From an uncultured Dorea sp. (GTDB lineage Bacteria > Bacillota > Clostridia > Lachnospirales > Lachnospiraceae), in contig CAKRCL010000011.1 in the NCBI GenBank assembly GCA_934307335.1, forward strand, positions 1-36,282: 36,282 bases of DNA, in the 5' to 3' direction. This document shows, one piece after another, positions 7,885-16,555 of this stretch. The position numbers and the translations under genes are program-made. The notes under the pieces are model-generated. The model made no database searches. It saw only the letters and a list, made by a program, of their open reading frames with translations, and had not been told where the DNA came from. Within the stretch, counting starts at the first letter, position 1. Each line of letters opens with the position of its first letter.

Positions 7885-8547
7885 ATGAAAAAAGAATTGG
7901 ATTATTTTACAATTGAAGAATGCTATGGAGGCAATCAAGACTGGTTTACGAATTTAGTTATGCATATGGGTGGCTGTGCGGCAGCAACAGCTTGCGACAG
8001 TTGCATTTATTTTGGACTTAAGAATGAAAAAATGCGTCTGTTGTATCCTTTTGATATAGATCATTTAACAAAAAATGATTATAAAGCATTCAGTCAGATT
8101 ATGAAGCCATACTTGAAGCCGCGAGCTGGTGGCGTTCGTAAACTTTGTTGGTTCGTGGAAGGTTTGGGACGTTATATTCAAGATGTAAATGCGGAAAAAC
8201 ATGCCAATATACAGATTGGATTAGAAGAATTTTCCGGTGAGCATACTTGGCGGGAGGCGGCAACATTTATCAAAAATCAGATAGATCAGGATATACCAGT
8301 ACCGTATCTGCTTTTACGTCACCAGAATGAAGCATACAAAGATTATATCTGGCATTGGTTTTTACTTACTGGTTATGAAGAAAAAGATGGACAGATGTAT
8401 ATCAAAACTGCGACTTATGGAGAAAGTGATCTTTTTTTGTTAGAAGATATCTGGAATACCGGATGTGCGGAAAAAGGCGGACTTATTCGTTTTGTTCCAG
8501 ATCATTTTTTACCATGTGGAGAAATGTTGACGCCACCGGAGATATAG
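7885..8547 (+). CDS. Hypothetical protein, possible C39-like cysteine-peptidase fold
   Basis: A 220-residue, probably cytoplasmic protein with no signal peptide. I do not recognise a named family. It opens with FTIEECYGGNQDWFTNLVMHMGGCAAATACDSCIYF (residues about 8-43), where a Gln/Asn-then-GGCAA pattern recalls the Q...C oxyanion/nucleophile region of C39-like peptidases. Later, IWHWFLLTGYEEKDGQMYIKTATYG (about 153-177) resembles the His-containing HW-x-LLxGY strand of that fold, with a candidate acidic residue after it. Several extra Cys residues are present. The catalytic assignment is inference. The ribosome site is weak (GGAAG about 15 nt upstream). The gene has a good promoter and may be cotranscribed with the cyclophilin gene 54 bases downstream. 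Confidence 0.55.
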   Translation: MKKELDYFTIEECYGGNQDWFTNLVMHMGGCAAATACDSCIYFGLKNEKMRLLYPFDIDHLTKNDYKAFSQIMKPYLKPRAGGVRKLCWFVEGLGRYIQDVNAEKHANIQIGLEEFSGEHTWREAATFIKNQIDQDIPVPYLLLRHQNEAYKDYIWHWFLLTGYEEKDGQMYIKTATYGESDLFLLEDIWNTGCAEKGGLIRFVPDHFLPCGEMLTPPEI

Positions 8548-8601
8548 GCTAAAATATGATTTAGTGATTTGAAATATATTGTAGTAGAAAGAGGTATAAA
8601 A

Positions 8602-9120
8602 ATGGCAAACCCAATCGTAACATTTGAAATGGAAAATGGCGATATTATGAAAGCGGAATTATATCCGCAGATCGCAGAGAACACAGTTAACAACTTTATT
8701 TCACTCGTTCAGAGTGGATACTATGACGGGCTCATCTTTCATCGTGTCATCCGTGGATTTATGATTCAGGGAGGATGTCCGGACGGAACTGGTATGGGCG
8801 GCCCGGGATATACAATCAAGGGTGAGTTTGCACAGAATGGTTTCGCAAATGATCTGAAGCATACAGAGGGAGTTCTTTCTATGGCAAGAGCTATGCACCC
8901 GGATTCAGCCGGATCTCAGTTCTTTATCATGCACAAAAATTCACCACATTTGGATGGAGCTTATGCTGCATTTGGTAAGATTATTGAAGGTATGGACGTT
9001 GTCAATAAGATTGCTGAGACAGCTACCGATTACAGTGACAGACCGTTAGAAGAGCAGAAGATGAAGAAAGTAACAGTAGATACTATGGGAGTAGAGTATC
9101 CGGCACCGGAGAAAATGTAA
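8602..9120 (+). CDS. Peptidyl-prolyl cis-trans isomerase, cyclophilin type
   Basis: A 172-residue cytoplasmic cyclophilin that speeds proline isomerisation during protein folding. Active-site segments are visible: FHRVIRGFMIQGG (Arg and Phe/Met/Gln positions), GPGYTIKGEF, LSMARAMHPDSAGSQFFIMH and HLDGAYAAFGKIIEGMDVV. No signal peptide. The start chosen is ATG at 8602 (MANPIVTFEMENGD), with GAAAGAGG about 8 nt upstream. An upstream in-frame start at 8569 would add 11 residues not expected in the family. It follows the C39-like gene closely. Confidence 0.93.
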   Translation: MANPIVTFEMENGDIMKAELYPQIAENTVNNFISLVQSGYYDGLIFHRVIRGFMIQGGCPDGTGMGGPGYTIKGEFAQNGFANDLKHTEGVLSMARAMHPDSAGSQFFIMHKNSPHLDGAYAAFGKIIEGMDVVNKIAETATDYSDRPLEEQKMKKVTVDTMGVEYPAPEKM

Positions 9121-9146
9121 AAATTACCAGATTATTTATGGATTTG

Positions 9147-9174
9147 ATATGCTGCACCTCAAGGTGCGGCATAT
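9147..9174 (+). terminator. Hairpin downstream of the cyclophilin gene, weak terminator
   Basis: A 12-bp stem (9147-9158 with 9163-9174, one T-G pair) with a TCAA tetraloop, 26 bases after the stop. Only a short T run follows, so it may be a weak terminator or an mRNA 3'-end stabiliser. Confidence 0.55.
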
Positions 9175-9220
9175 TTGCGTATTACGGGGAAATGTTGCTG
9201 GTCATGGTAAAAATATGCGG

Positions 9221-9249
9221 TTGCAAAATGTTAACCAATACCGTAAAAT
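9221..9249 (+). promoter_or_regulatory. Promoter of the ecf-truA operon
   Basis: TTGCAA (9221-9226), a 17-nt spacer and TAAAAT (9244-9249), 35 bases upstream of the ecfA1 start. Confidence 0.6.
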
Positions 9250-9284
9250 AGGAAACAGTTAAAAAGTAGGAGGCACATAAGTCC

Positions 9285-10136
9285 ATGGATATGATACAGA
9301 CAGACAAGCTGGTATTTGAATATGATAAGCGGGATGAAGAGGGAAACATTATCGGAAAATCCCGGGCCATTGATGAAGTGGATATTGATGTGAAAGAAGG
9401 ACAGTTCATTGCGATTCTCGGACATAATGGCTCGGGAAAATCGACCTTTGCCAAGCATATCAATGCGCTTCTTACACCGACAGACGGTACGATGTGGGTT
9501 GACGGACGGGATACAAAAGATCCGAATGAGATTTGGAATGTAAGACAGAGTGCGGGAATGGTCTTTCAGAATCCGGATAATCAGATCATCGGAACTGTCG
9601 TGGAGGAAGATGTAGGATTTGGTCCGGAGAACTTAGGCGTGCCGACGGACGAGATCTGGACGAGAGTAGAGGAGAGCTTAAAAGCAGTTGGGATGATTTC
9701 TTATAGACATCATTCACCGAATAAGCTTTCAGGAGGCCAAAAGCAGCGCGTGGCGATTGCGGGAGTTGTTGCCATGGAACCAAAATGCATCGTATTAGAT
9801 GAGCCGACGGCTATGTTGGATCCGTTGGGCAGAAAAGATGTTTTGAAAACTGTGAAGAAACTGCGGGAACAGAAAAAGGTTACGGTTATTTTGATCACGC
9901 ATTATATGGAAGAAGTTGTGGATGCGGATAAGATCTATGTGATGGATCACGGACATGTTGTCATGGAAGGAACACCGAGAGAGATATTCTCCCAGGTTGA
10001 TACATTGAAGCATTATAGACTGGATGTTCCGCAGGTGACGATCCTTGCGGACGAACTCCAGAAACGTGGATTAGACATTCCGGCAGGAATTTTGACGAAA
10101 GAAGAGTTGGTGGAGGCATTATGTCAATTAAGATAG
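9285..10136 (+). CDS. ecfA1: Energy-coupling factor transporter ATPase EcfA1
   Basis: A 283-residue ABC ATPase, one of two nucleotide-binding subunits of the shared ECF module that powers vitamin or metal uptake through exchangeable S components. Walker A is GHNGSGKST (residues 46-54), Q-loop Gln95, signature LSGGQ (148-152), Walker B CIVLDEP (168-174) and switch His206. The C-terminal tail after residue 230 is typical of EcfA. AGGAGG (9268-9273) is 11 nt from ATG. The stop overlaps the start of ecfA2 by 16 bases. No S component lies in the window, as usual for group II ECF modules. Confidence 0.93.
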   Translation: MDMIQTDKLVFEYDKRDEEGNIIGKSRAIDEVDIDVKEGQFIAILGHNGSGKSTFAKHINALLTPTDGTMWVDGRDTKDPNEIWNVRQSAGMVFQNPDNQIIGTVVEEDVGFGPENLGVPTDEIWTRVEESLKAVGMISYRHHSPNKLSGGQKQRVAIAGVVAMEPKCIVLDEPTAMLDPLGRKDVLKTVKKLREQKKVTVILITHYMEEVVDADKIYVMDHGHVVMEGTPREIFSQVDTLKHYRLDVPQVTILADELQKRGLDIPAGILTKEELVEALCQLR

Positions 10137-10969
10137 AACATTTGAATTATGTATACGGCGAAGGTACGGCTTACGAGAAGCATGCGTTAAAAGACATTTG
10201 CCTGGAGATCCCACATGGAGAATTTGTGGGGATTATTGGACATACAGGTTCTGGAAAATCTACATTGATCCAGCATTTGAATGGCCTGATCAAAGGAACG
10301 GATGGCGCAATCTATTATAACGGAGAGAATATTTATCAAGAAGGATATGATATGAAAAAGCTCAGAAGTCAGGTAGGACTTGTGTTCCAGTACCCAGAGC
10401 ATCAGCTATTTGAGATTGATGTATTGACAGATGTATGCTTTGGACCGAAAAATCAAGGACTGTCGCCGGAAGAGTGTGAGAAGCGTGCGCTAGAGGCTTT
10501 AAAATTAGTCGGATTGAAGGAAAAGTATTACAAGACATCACCATTTGAACTTTCCGGAGGTCAGAAACGAAGAGTGGCAATTGCCGGCGTACTGGCAATG
10601 CGCCCGAAAGTACTTGTGCTGGATGAGCCGACAGCAGGACTGGATCCGAAGGGACGCGATGAGATTTTAGATCAGATTGCATATTTGCACAAGGAATCTG
10701 ATATGACAGTCATCCTCGTATCCCACAGCATGGAAGATATTGCACGATATGCAGATCGTATTATTGTAATGAACAGTGGAGAAGTGATGTACAATGATAC
10801 TCCGAAAAATGTGTTCGCACATTATCAGGAACTGGAGAAGGTAGGACTTGCGGCACCGCAGGTCACATATATTATGCATGATCTGAAGTTGAAAGGTTTT
10901 CCGGTAGGCGTGACAGCTACAACAGTGGAAGAGGCAGCGGACGAAATTATGCAGGCATTGGAGAAGTAA
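10121..10969 (+). CDS. ecfA2: Energy-coupling factor transporter ATPase EcfA2
   Basis: The second, non-identical ABC ATPase of the ECF module (282 residues). Walker [10 protein letters not shown] (40-48), Q-loop Gln90 in [11 protein letters not shown], signature LSGGQ (144-148), Walker B VLVLDEP (164-170), and the H-loop in [10 protein letters not shown]. The [10 protein letters not shown] segment is typical of EcfA2 rather than EcfA1. The start ATG lies inside the ecfA1 end with GTGGAGG upstream, so translation is coupled. ecfT begins 2 bases after its stop. Confidence 0.93.
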   Translation: MSIKIEHLNYVYGEGTAYEKHALKDICLEIPHGEFVGIIGHTGSGKSTLIQHLNGLIKGTDGAIYYNGENIYQEGYDMKKLRSQVGLVFQYPEHQLFEIDVLTDVCFGPKNQGLSPEECEKRALEALKLVGLKEKYYKTSPFELSGGQKRRVAIAGVLAMRPKVLVLDEPTAGLDPKGRDEILDQIAYLHKESDMTVILVSHSMEDIARYADRIIVMNSGEVMYNDTPKNVFAHYQELEKVGLAAPQVTYIMHDLKLKGFPVGVTATTVEEAADEIMQALEK

Positions 10970-10971
10970 AA

Positions 10972-11796
10972 ATGATTCGAGATATTACAATAGGACAATA
11001 TTATCCGGCAAAAAGTATATTGCACAGACTGGACCCGAGAGTGAAAGTGGTATCGACACTTTTGTTTTTGATTTCCTTATTTCTATTTCGCAGTATTCCG
11101 GGATATATCGTTGCAACAATATTTCTTGTGGCGGTGATCCGTATGTCAAAAGTACCATTTGGTTATATCGTGAAAGGGTTAAAGCCGATTATCATGATTT
11201 TGATGCTTACGGTGCTTTTTAATCTGTTTTTGACCAGAGGCGGGGAGACATTGTTTCACTGGTGGATTTTTACAGTGACCTCAGAAGGTCTTGTGACGGC
11301 GGTATATATGGCGATCCGATTGATCTATCTGATTATTGGGTCTTCGCTTATGACATTTACAACGACACCGAATGAATTGACGGACGCAATTGAAAAACTG
11401 CTTGGACCGTTGAATAAAATTCATGTACCGGTACATGAAATTGCTATGATGATGTCCATTGCGCTTCGTTTTATTCCGATTCTTTTGGAGGAGACGGATA
11501 AAATCATGAAAGCGCAGATTGCCAGAGGTGCAGATCTGGAGAGTGGAAATATGATTCAGAAGGCAAAAGCAATGATCCCGATTTTAGTTCCGCTTTTTGT
11601 ATCTGCATTTCGCCGTGCGAATGATCTGGCAATGGCTATGGAGGCGAGATGCTACCGCGGAGGTGAAGGACGTACGAAGATGAAGCCACTGCATTATGAA
11701 AGCCGTGACCGTGCGGCTTATACAATCGTGATTATTTATGTGATTGCGGTATTTGTGATCGGAAGATATGTTCCACTTCATGTATGGATTTTCTAA
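10972..11796 (+). CDS. ecfT: Energy-coupling factor transporter transmembrane protein EcfT
   Basis: A 274-residue integral membrane scaffold of the ECF transporter. It opens with the family-typical ITIGQYYPAKSILHRLDPRVK. Several hydrophobic segments follow (about residues 30-62, 68-90, 108-128 and 245-265), and then the long cytoplasmic coupling helices. The two ATPase-docking motifs are AQIARGAD (near residue 184) and MEARCYRG (near 223), each with the conserved Ala-Arg. The start is 2 nt downstream of ecfA2 without a strong site of its own, consistent with coupling. truA follows 24 bases later. Confidence 0.93.
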   Translation: MIRDITIGQYYPAKSILHRLDPRVKVVSTLLFLISLFLFRSIPGYIVATIFLVAVIRMSKVPFGYIVKGLKPIIMILMLTVLFNLFLTRGGETLFHWWIFTVTSEGLVTAVYMAIRLIYLIIGSSLMTFTTTPNELTDAIEKLLGPLNKIHVPVHEIAMMMSIALRFIPILLEETDKIMKAQIARGADLESGNMIQKAKAMIPILVPLFVSAFRRANDLAMAMEARCYRGGEGRTKMKPLHYESRDRAAYTIVIIYVIAVFVIGRYVPLHVWIF

Positions 11797-11820
11797 TAGA
11801 GAACACGGAGGGGTGTAAGG

Positions 11821-12576
11821 GTGAGAAGAATTCGGATTGTAGTTGCTTATGATGGCACGAATTATTGTGGCTGGCAGATTCAGCCAAATGGAATTACTAT
11901 AGAAGAAATCCTGAATAAACAGATTAGCAGGCTGACTGGAGAAGATATTAAGATTATCGGGGCAAGTCGGACGGATTCCGGTGTGCATGCGCTTGGAAAT
12001 GTGGCCGTATTCGATACAGAATCCAGAATACCGGGAGAGCGATTTGCGTATGCATTGAATCAGAAAATGCCGGACGATATCGTGATTGTAAGATCCGAGG
12101 AAGTTCCGGCAGACTGGCATCCGAGATATCAGGATGAGATATCCAAGACATATGAATATCACATTTATAATGCGAAGGTGAGAAATCCGTTGAAAAGCCG
12201 GTACAGCACCTTCGTTTCTTTCGATTTAGATGTGGAGAAGATGCGGGAAGGTGCAAAGTATATTTTGGGTGAACATGATTTTGCGAGTTTTTGTAATGTG
12301 AGAACGAATGCGAAAGATACTGTGAGGACAGTGCATGAGATAGAGATTAAAGAGACGTCAAATGAATTTGGCAAAGAGATTATTCTTCGTGTAACGGGAA
12401 ATGGTTTCCTATATAATATGGTACGTATTATTGCGGGAACATTGATCCGAGTCGGACGTGGGTTTTATGAACCTGAGAAGATCGCAGAAATTCTGGATGC
12501 GAAAGAACATACGTCGGAAGGGATCACTGCACCGCCAAATGGACTGGTGTTAGTCTCCATTGACTATCCGGCGTAA
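11821..12576 (+). CDS. truA: tRNA pseudouridine(38-40) synthase
   Basis: A 251-residue TruA, which isomerises uridines 38-40 in the tRNA anticodon arm. The catalytic Asp52 sits in GASRTDSGVHALGN. Other family segments are YDGTNYCGWQIQPN, ISKTYEYHIYN, GEHDFASFCN and NGFLYNMVRIIAGTLI. The start is GTG, fixed by GGAGGGG (11807-11813) 7 nt upstream. It is the last gene of ecfA1-ecfA2-ecfT-truA, an order common in Firmicutes. There it usually runs on into rplM-rpsI, but here those two genes lie 15 kb away. No clear terminator follows. Confidence 0.95.
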   Translation: MRRIRIVVAYDGTNYCGWQIQPNGITIEEILNKQISRLTGEDIKIIGASRTDSGVHALGNVAVFDTESRIPGERFAYALNQKMPDDIVIVRSEEVPADWHPRYQDEISKTYEYHIYNAKVRNPLKSRYSTFVSFDLDVEKMREGAKYILGEHDFASFCNVRTNAKDTVRTVHEIEIKETSNEFGKEIILRVTGNGFLYNMVRIIAGTLIRVGRGFYEPEKIAEILDAKEHTSEGITAPPNGLVLVSIDYPA

Positions 12577-12627
12577 GAAGTTTTTAGGGAAAACATAAGA
12601 AAAAAATAAGAAAATTGTAAATTTTCT

Positions 12628-12656
12628 TTGAATTATCCGACACACTGTGATAAACT
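12628..12656 (+). promoter_or_regulatory. Promoter of hppA
   Basis: TTGAAT (12628-12633), a 17-nt spacer and TAAACT (12651-12656), with TG just before the -10 (TGTGATAAACT), 36 bases upstream of the hppA start. Confidence 0.6.
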
Positions 12657-12691
12657 ATTTAGGATATATAATTCTATGGAGGGATTGGACA

Positions 12692-14674
12692 ATGAACAAT
12701 TACATGTATCTGGTTCCAGTTGCGGCTGTAGTAGCTTTGTTATTTGCTGCATACCTTGCAAATAAAGTAAGCAAAATGGACGCTGGAACTGACAGAATGA
12801 AAGAGATTGCAGATGCAATCGCTGAAGGTGCTCGTGCATTCTTAGGCGCAGAGTACAAGATTCTTGTTATCTTCGTTGCAGTACTTTTCGTACTGATCGG
12901 AGTAGGAATTCAAAACTGGATTGAAGCTATTTGTTTCGTAGTTGGAGCACTGTTCTCAACAATCGCAGGATATTGCGGAATGACAGTTGCTACAAAAGCT
13001 AACGTTAGAACAGCTAACGCTGCAAAAGAGCACGGAATGAACAAAGCTCTTTCAATTGCATTCTCAGGCGGAGCCGTTATGGGAATGTGTGTAGCAGGAC
13101 TTGGTGCACTTGGTGTCAGCCTTGTTTACATCTTTACTAAGAACACAGACGTATTATTCGGATTCAGTCTTGGTGCTTCATCTATCGCGCTTTTCGCACG
13201 TGTAGGTGGAGGAATCTATACAAAGGCAGCAGACGTTGGAGCTGACCTTGTAGGTAAAGTAGAGGCTGGTATTCCAGAGGATGACCCGCGTAACCCGGCA
13301 GTTATCGCTGACAACGTTGGAGATAATGTAGGTGACGTAGCAGGAATGGGTGCTGACCTGTTCGAGTCATATGTTGGATCATTAGTATCTGCTCTGACAC
13401 TTGGAGTTGGTGTGGCAGCTACAGAAGGAGTATTATTCCCACTGGCTATTTCCGGATGCGGACTGATTGCTTCTATCATTGCTACATTCTTTGTAAAAGG
13501 TGATGAGAACTCTAACCCGCAGAAAGCTCTTACAAGAGGAAGCTATGTATCTGCAGCATTAGTTATCATCGTATCTCTGGCACTTAGCTGGACATTATTT
13601 GGAAATATGAACGCAGCAATCGCAGTAATCGCTGGTTTGGTTGTCGGCGTTATCATTGGTAATATTACAGAGTACTACACATCTGCAGATTACAAACCGG
13701 TTCAGGGAATCGGAGAGCAGTCTGAGACAGGTGCAGCTACAACAATCATCAGTGGACTTGCAGTTGGTATGAAATCAACAGCTATCCCGCTTCTTCTGAT
13801 CTGTGTAGCTATCTTTATTTCATATCAGACATTTGGACTTTACGGAATTGCTCTTGCAGCCGTAGGTATGCTTTCAACAACAGGTATCACTGTTGCAGTT
13901 GATGCTTATGGACCGATCGCTGACAATGCCGGTGGTATTGCAGAGATGTCTGGTCTTGAAGAGTCAGTTCGTGATATCACAGATAAACTTGACTCTGTTG
14001 GTAACACAACAGCAGCTATGGGTAAAGGATTCGCTATCGGATCTGCAGCACTTACAGCACTTGCACTGTTCGTATCATACGCACAGGCAGTTAAACTTGA
14101 TTCCATCAGTATCCTTGATTACAAAGTAATCATCGGTATCTTCATCGGTGGTATGCTTACATTCCTGTTCTCTGCATTTACAATGGAGTCAGTATCTAAA
14201 GCAGCTTACAAGATGATCGAGGAAGTTAGACGTCAGTTCCGTGAGAAACCGGGCATCATGAAAGGTGAGGAGAAACCGGACTACAAGTCATGTGTAGGAA
14301 TTTCTACAACAGCAGCTCTTCACGAGATGCTTCTTCCAGGAGTTATGGCAGTAGCTGCTCCATTGGTTGTTGGTATCGTACTTGGCGTTGAGGCTCTTGG
14401 CGGACTTCTTGCAGGAGCTCTTGTAACAGGAGTTCTTATGGCAATCTTCATGTCCAACGCAGGTGGAGCATGGGATAACGCTAAGAAGTACATCGAGACA
14501 GGACATCACGGTGGAAAAGGAAGCGAGGCTCATAAAGCAGCCGTTGTTGGAGACACAGTAGGAGATCCATTCAAGGATACTTCAGGACCATCTATCAACA
14601 TCCTGATCAAACTTATGACAGTAGTATCTCTCGTATTCGCACCATTATTCTTATCAATTGGTGGATTATTGTAA
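12692..14674 (+). CDS. hppA: Membrane-bound ion-translocating pyrophosphatase (K+-dependent type)
   Basis: A 660-residue integral membrane pyrophosphatase that couples PPi hydrolysis to pumping H+ or Na+ out of the cell. About 16 membrane segments. Substrate-site signatures: [14 protein letters not shown] (178-191), the Asp-rich DNVGDNVGD (207-215) with [10 protein letters not shown] after it, and [15 protein letters not shown] near the C-terminus. [10 protein letters not shown] (437-446) has Ala441 and Gly444, the pair that marks K+-dependent enzymes (K+-independent ones have Lys/Thr there). Na+- or H+-pumping is not decided by what I can read. The start ATG at 12692 has GGAGGG 8 nt upstream. 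An upstream in-frame ATG at 12647 is rejected. Codon use looks like that of a highly expressed gene. It is single-gene, with a strong terminator. Confidence 0.95.
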   Translation: MNNYMYLVPVAAVVALLFAAYLANKVSKMDAGTDRMKEIADAIAEGARAFLGAEYKILVIFVAVLFVLIGVGIQNWIEAICFVVGALFSTIAGYCGMTVATKANVRTANAAKEHGMNKALSIAFSGGAVMGMCVAGLGALGVSLVYIFTKNTDVLFGFSLGASSIALFARVGGGIYTKAADVGADLVGKVEAGIPEDDPRNPAVIADNVGDNVGDVAGMGADLFESYVGSLVSALTLGVGVAATEGVLFPLAISGCGLIASIIATFFVKGDENSNPQKALTRGSYVSAALVIIVSLALSWTLFGNMNAAIAVIAGLVVGVIIGNITEYYTSADYKPVQGIGEQSETGAATTIISGLAVGMKSTAIPLLLICVAIFISYQTFGLYGIALAAVGMLSTTGITVAVDAYGPIADNAGGIAEMSGLEESVRDITDKLDSVGNTTAAMGKGFAIGSAALTALALFVSYAQAVKLDSISILDYKVIIGIFIGGMLTFLFSAFTMESVSKAAYKMIEEVRRQFREKPGIMKGEEKPDYKSCVGISTTAALHEMLLPGVMAVAAPLVVGIVLGVEALGGLLAGALVTGVLMAIFMSNAGGAWDNAKKYIETGHHGGKGSEAHKAAVVGDTVGDPFKDTSGPSINILIKLMTVVSLVFAPLFLSIGGLL

Positions 14675-14701
14675 GATATATTCTTGAATATAACGAAAAA
14701 G

Positions 14702-14732
14702 AACGAGGCATTGAAAAATGCCTCGTTTTTTT
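14702..14732. terminator. Terminator of hppA, shared with the convergent DUF3343 gene
   Basis: A perfect 11-bp stem (14702-14712 with 14717-14727), GAAA tetraloop and a T7 run. The minus-strand gene ends at 14731, inside the T run. A-rich flanks on the 5' side make it usable from both directions. Confidence 0.92.
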
Positions 14733-15009
14733 AACAATATCGGTCTCTCTTTTTGTGTAGCTGATTCTCTAATGGAACAATGTTTACGTATTCTGCATGG
14801 TTCTCTTCGATACAGGCGCGGGCTGCATCGATGTCATCTGGATGTATTAGAAGTGACATGCCACAGGCGGCTTTTCCATCTGTTGCCCGAGGGGCCGGTG
14901 CGATACGATTCGGAATATCGTGATCGCACAAAAGCTCGTGGAGCATCATGCCCTGGGTATGATTATCAAAGAGGATGTAATAGCGAATATGTTCGTTTTT
15001 ATCTTCCAT
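14731..15009 (-). CDS. DUF3343 protein, putative Se/S carrier-like partner of the YjiM-type protein
   Basis: A 92-residue soluble protein. The stretch YYILFDNHTQGMMLHELL (residues 10-27), then PAPRATDGKAACGMSLLI (38-55) with a single conserved-looking Cys49, matches the DUF3343 pattern (YILF...A...LL...PxPR...CG), annotated in the family as a putative Se/S carrier. It carries an uncommonly His/Asp-rich remainder. Its ATG overlaps the stop of the YjiM-like gene by one base (TAATG), so the two are translationally coupled and probably work together, perhaps in sulfur or electron delivery to the cluster. Biochemical function is unproven for the family. Confidence 0.8.
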   Translation of the reverse strand: MEDKNEHIRYYILFDNHTQGMMLHELLCDHDIPNRIAPAPRATDGKAACGMSLLIHPDDIDAARACIEENHAEYVNIVPLENQLHKKRDRYC

Positions 15010-16283
15010 TATTTGTTTAACATCTCCACAAATGCGCCAATTCTTGTACGGAGCTGTTCTGCGTCTGTGTCAGTGTAATCTGTCTCCAGAGAGAGTACCG
15101 GAATATTTTTCGCTTTTAATGCTTCTGATACAGCAAGTTTTTCTGTGTCGTACAGGCAGCAGAACATCAGGCTGCAATCAATGACTCCATCTACCTGATA
15201 CTCGTCTACCATACGGAGAATATCGTCAATTCGTCCGGTGTTCGGTGTGAAGCAGGCACAGTTTGTCTTCATGTAACGTCTGGACAGATTCATGAACTGC
15301 TCGTCCAGTGTCTCACCAGATTCATCAACAAGGTTTTCGAAGTATCTTGTTCCGGTACACATCTCTTCACAGACAACAGCAGCGCCGCTTGTCTCAATGA
15401 TGTTGTGTAATTTCCAGTTTGGAACTGCAAGAGGTGTTCCTGTGATCAGGATACGTTTTGTTCCTTCCGGAACGACAGATACACCATCTTTGATGCGCTG
15501 CTCCAGTTCGTCAGCCAGGCGGTTACACATCTGAGCACAACGTACCGGATCATCAAAGAAGGAAATCTGAGTCATAAGCAGAGCATCTCGTCCGGAGATT
15601 GGCAGACATTTCGACTTTCTGCAATCATAAACTCTCTGGAGAGCTTTACGTTTTTCGTTACAAATTTTGATTGCTTCCGCAAGTTTCTCTGGTGTGATTT
15701 CATTTCCGGTGAATTCTTCAACGATTTTAGCAAAATCAGCAATTTCTTCTTTCCATTTTACGATGTCTTTTTCACGTTTCATCTGTGGAACATCCATAAT
15801 ATGCATTGGAACATCTTTTCCAAGAATCTCATAAGCCTTCTTTTTACCATCGCATGTAGTTTCGCCGACATACATGTCTGCAATACGGAAGAATGGGCAA
15901 GTGCGTCCGAGTCTTGCGCCGACAGATGCTTTTACGAGCGGACACATATTTTTCGGAAGTACTTTTTCACCATCAGGAACCCAGAATTGAGAACCACCGC
16001 AAAGTCCTGTTACGATTCCGTTCGCTGCGATAACAACTTCGTCCGGTACGTATACGCAAAATGTTCCGAATACTTTACGTCCTTTTTTCTGTTCTTCAAT
16101 TAATTCCGCTGGGCGGATACCGTGTACCTCAGCAATGACCATATCCCAGAAATCCATTGCTTTCGGGCGGTTCTCCTGTGTCATAAATACATCCCCAACT
16201 GCTGTTGGAAGAACCTGACAGAGATTGTCGTGATTTCCAACATCCATTCCAAGATCTTCCCACATTTTTACATAATCAGCCAT
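15009..16283 (-). CDS. 2-hydroxyacyl-CoA dehydratase family protein, YjiM / double-cubane-cluster type
   Basis: A 424-residue protein of the HgdB-like superfamily, closest in pattern to E. coli YjiM and the double-cubane cluster proteins. Cys-rich segments: TFCVYVPDEVV (Cys76), GLCGGSQFW (Cys95), MCPLVKASVG (Cys114), TCPFF (Cys129) and the hallmark VGETTCDGKKKAYEIL (Cys144). The C-terminal half has NCACFTPNTGR and DCSLMFCCLYDTEK. Such proteins hold an unusual Fe-S cluster and do low-potential reductions after ATP-driven activation. No activator ATPase (YjiL/HgdC type) is next to it. The start ATG at 16283 is set by AGGAGG 8 nt upstream. The longer frame from 16334 lacks a site. It is divergent from two CobW genes, as in E. 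coli, where yjiA, yjiL and yjiM lie close together. Confidence 0.85.
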   Translation of the reverse strand: MADYVKMWEDLGMDVGNHDNLCQVLPTAVGDVFMTQENRPKAMDFWDMVIAEVHGIRPAELIEEQKKGRKVFGTFCVYVPDEVVIAANGIVTGLCGGSQFWVPDGEKVLPKNMCPLVKASVGARLGRTCPFFRIADMYVGETTCDGKKKAYEILGKDVPMHIMDVPQMKREKDIVKWKEEIADFAKIVEEFTGNEITPEKLAEAIKICNEKRKALQRVYDCRKSKCLPISGRDALLMTQISFFDDPVRCAQMCNRLADELEQRIKDGVSVVPEGTKRILITGTPLAVPNWKLHNIIETSGAAVVCEEMCTGTRYFENLVDESGETLDEQFMNLSRRYMKTNCACFTPNTGRIDDILRMVDEYQVDGVIDCSLMFCCLYDTEKLAVSEALKAKNIPVLSLETDYTDTDAEQLRTRIGAFVEMLNK

Positions 16284-16359
16284 GTTATTTTCCTCCTCTT
16301 TGACAATGACTATTTGATTGTCAGAAACAAACATACTTTGCTTTTGACCTTATGAAATA

Positions 16360-16389
16360 ATTGTAAGAAATGACGAATAAGTTAGTCAA
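16360..16389 (-). promoter_or_regulatory. Promoter of the YjiM-like / DUF3343 operon
   Basis: On the minus strand, TTGACT (16384-16389), an 18-nt spacer and TACAAT (16360-16365), about 75 bases upstream of the ATG. Confidence 0.6.
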
Positions 16390-16450
16390 TACATACGCTT
16401 ATATGTGCGAAATAACAATAAATAAGAAGAAATATAGAAAAAACAAATAA

Positions 16451-16477
16451 AAGGTTAGCAATACCTTACCAAACCTT
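16451..16477. promoter_or_regulatory. Candidate operator with three AAGGT half-sites in the divergent CobW/YjiM intergenic region
   Basis: AAGGT at 16451-16455 and its inverse ACCTT at 16463-16467 and again at 16473-16477, the last overlapping the -35 box of the CobW promoter. AAGGTTAG (16451-16458) and CAAACCTT (16470-16477) are 8-bp inverted arms with one mismatch. The position suits a metal-responsive repressor, but no known box is recognised. Confidence 0.35.
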
Positions 16478-16504
16478 GAAAGTGTCAATAAATTGTGCTA
16501 ATAT
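16476..16504 (+). promoter_or_regulatory. Promoter of the two-gene CobW operon
   Basis: TTGAAA (16476-16481), a 17-nt spacer and TAATAT (16499-16504), about 50 bases upstream of the GTG start. Confidence 0.7.
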
Positions 16505-16555
16505 AAGAAACGGAACTTATTTTTGTATTTAATATCGAAGAGAGAGGTAATAGAC

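Noticed and set aside
16284..16334. 17-residue N-terminal extension of the YjiM-like protein
   Set aside because: AGGAGG lies directly before the ATG at 16283, and the extension has no site of its own.
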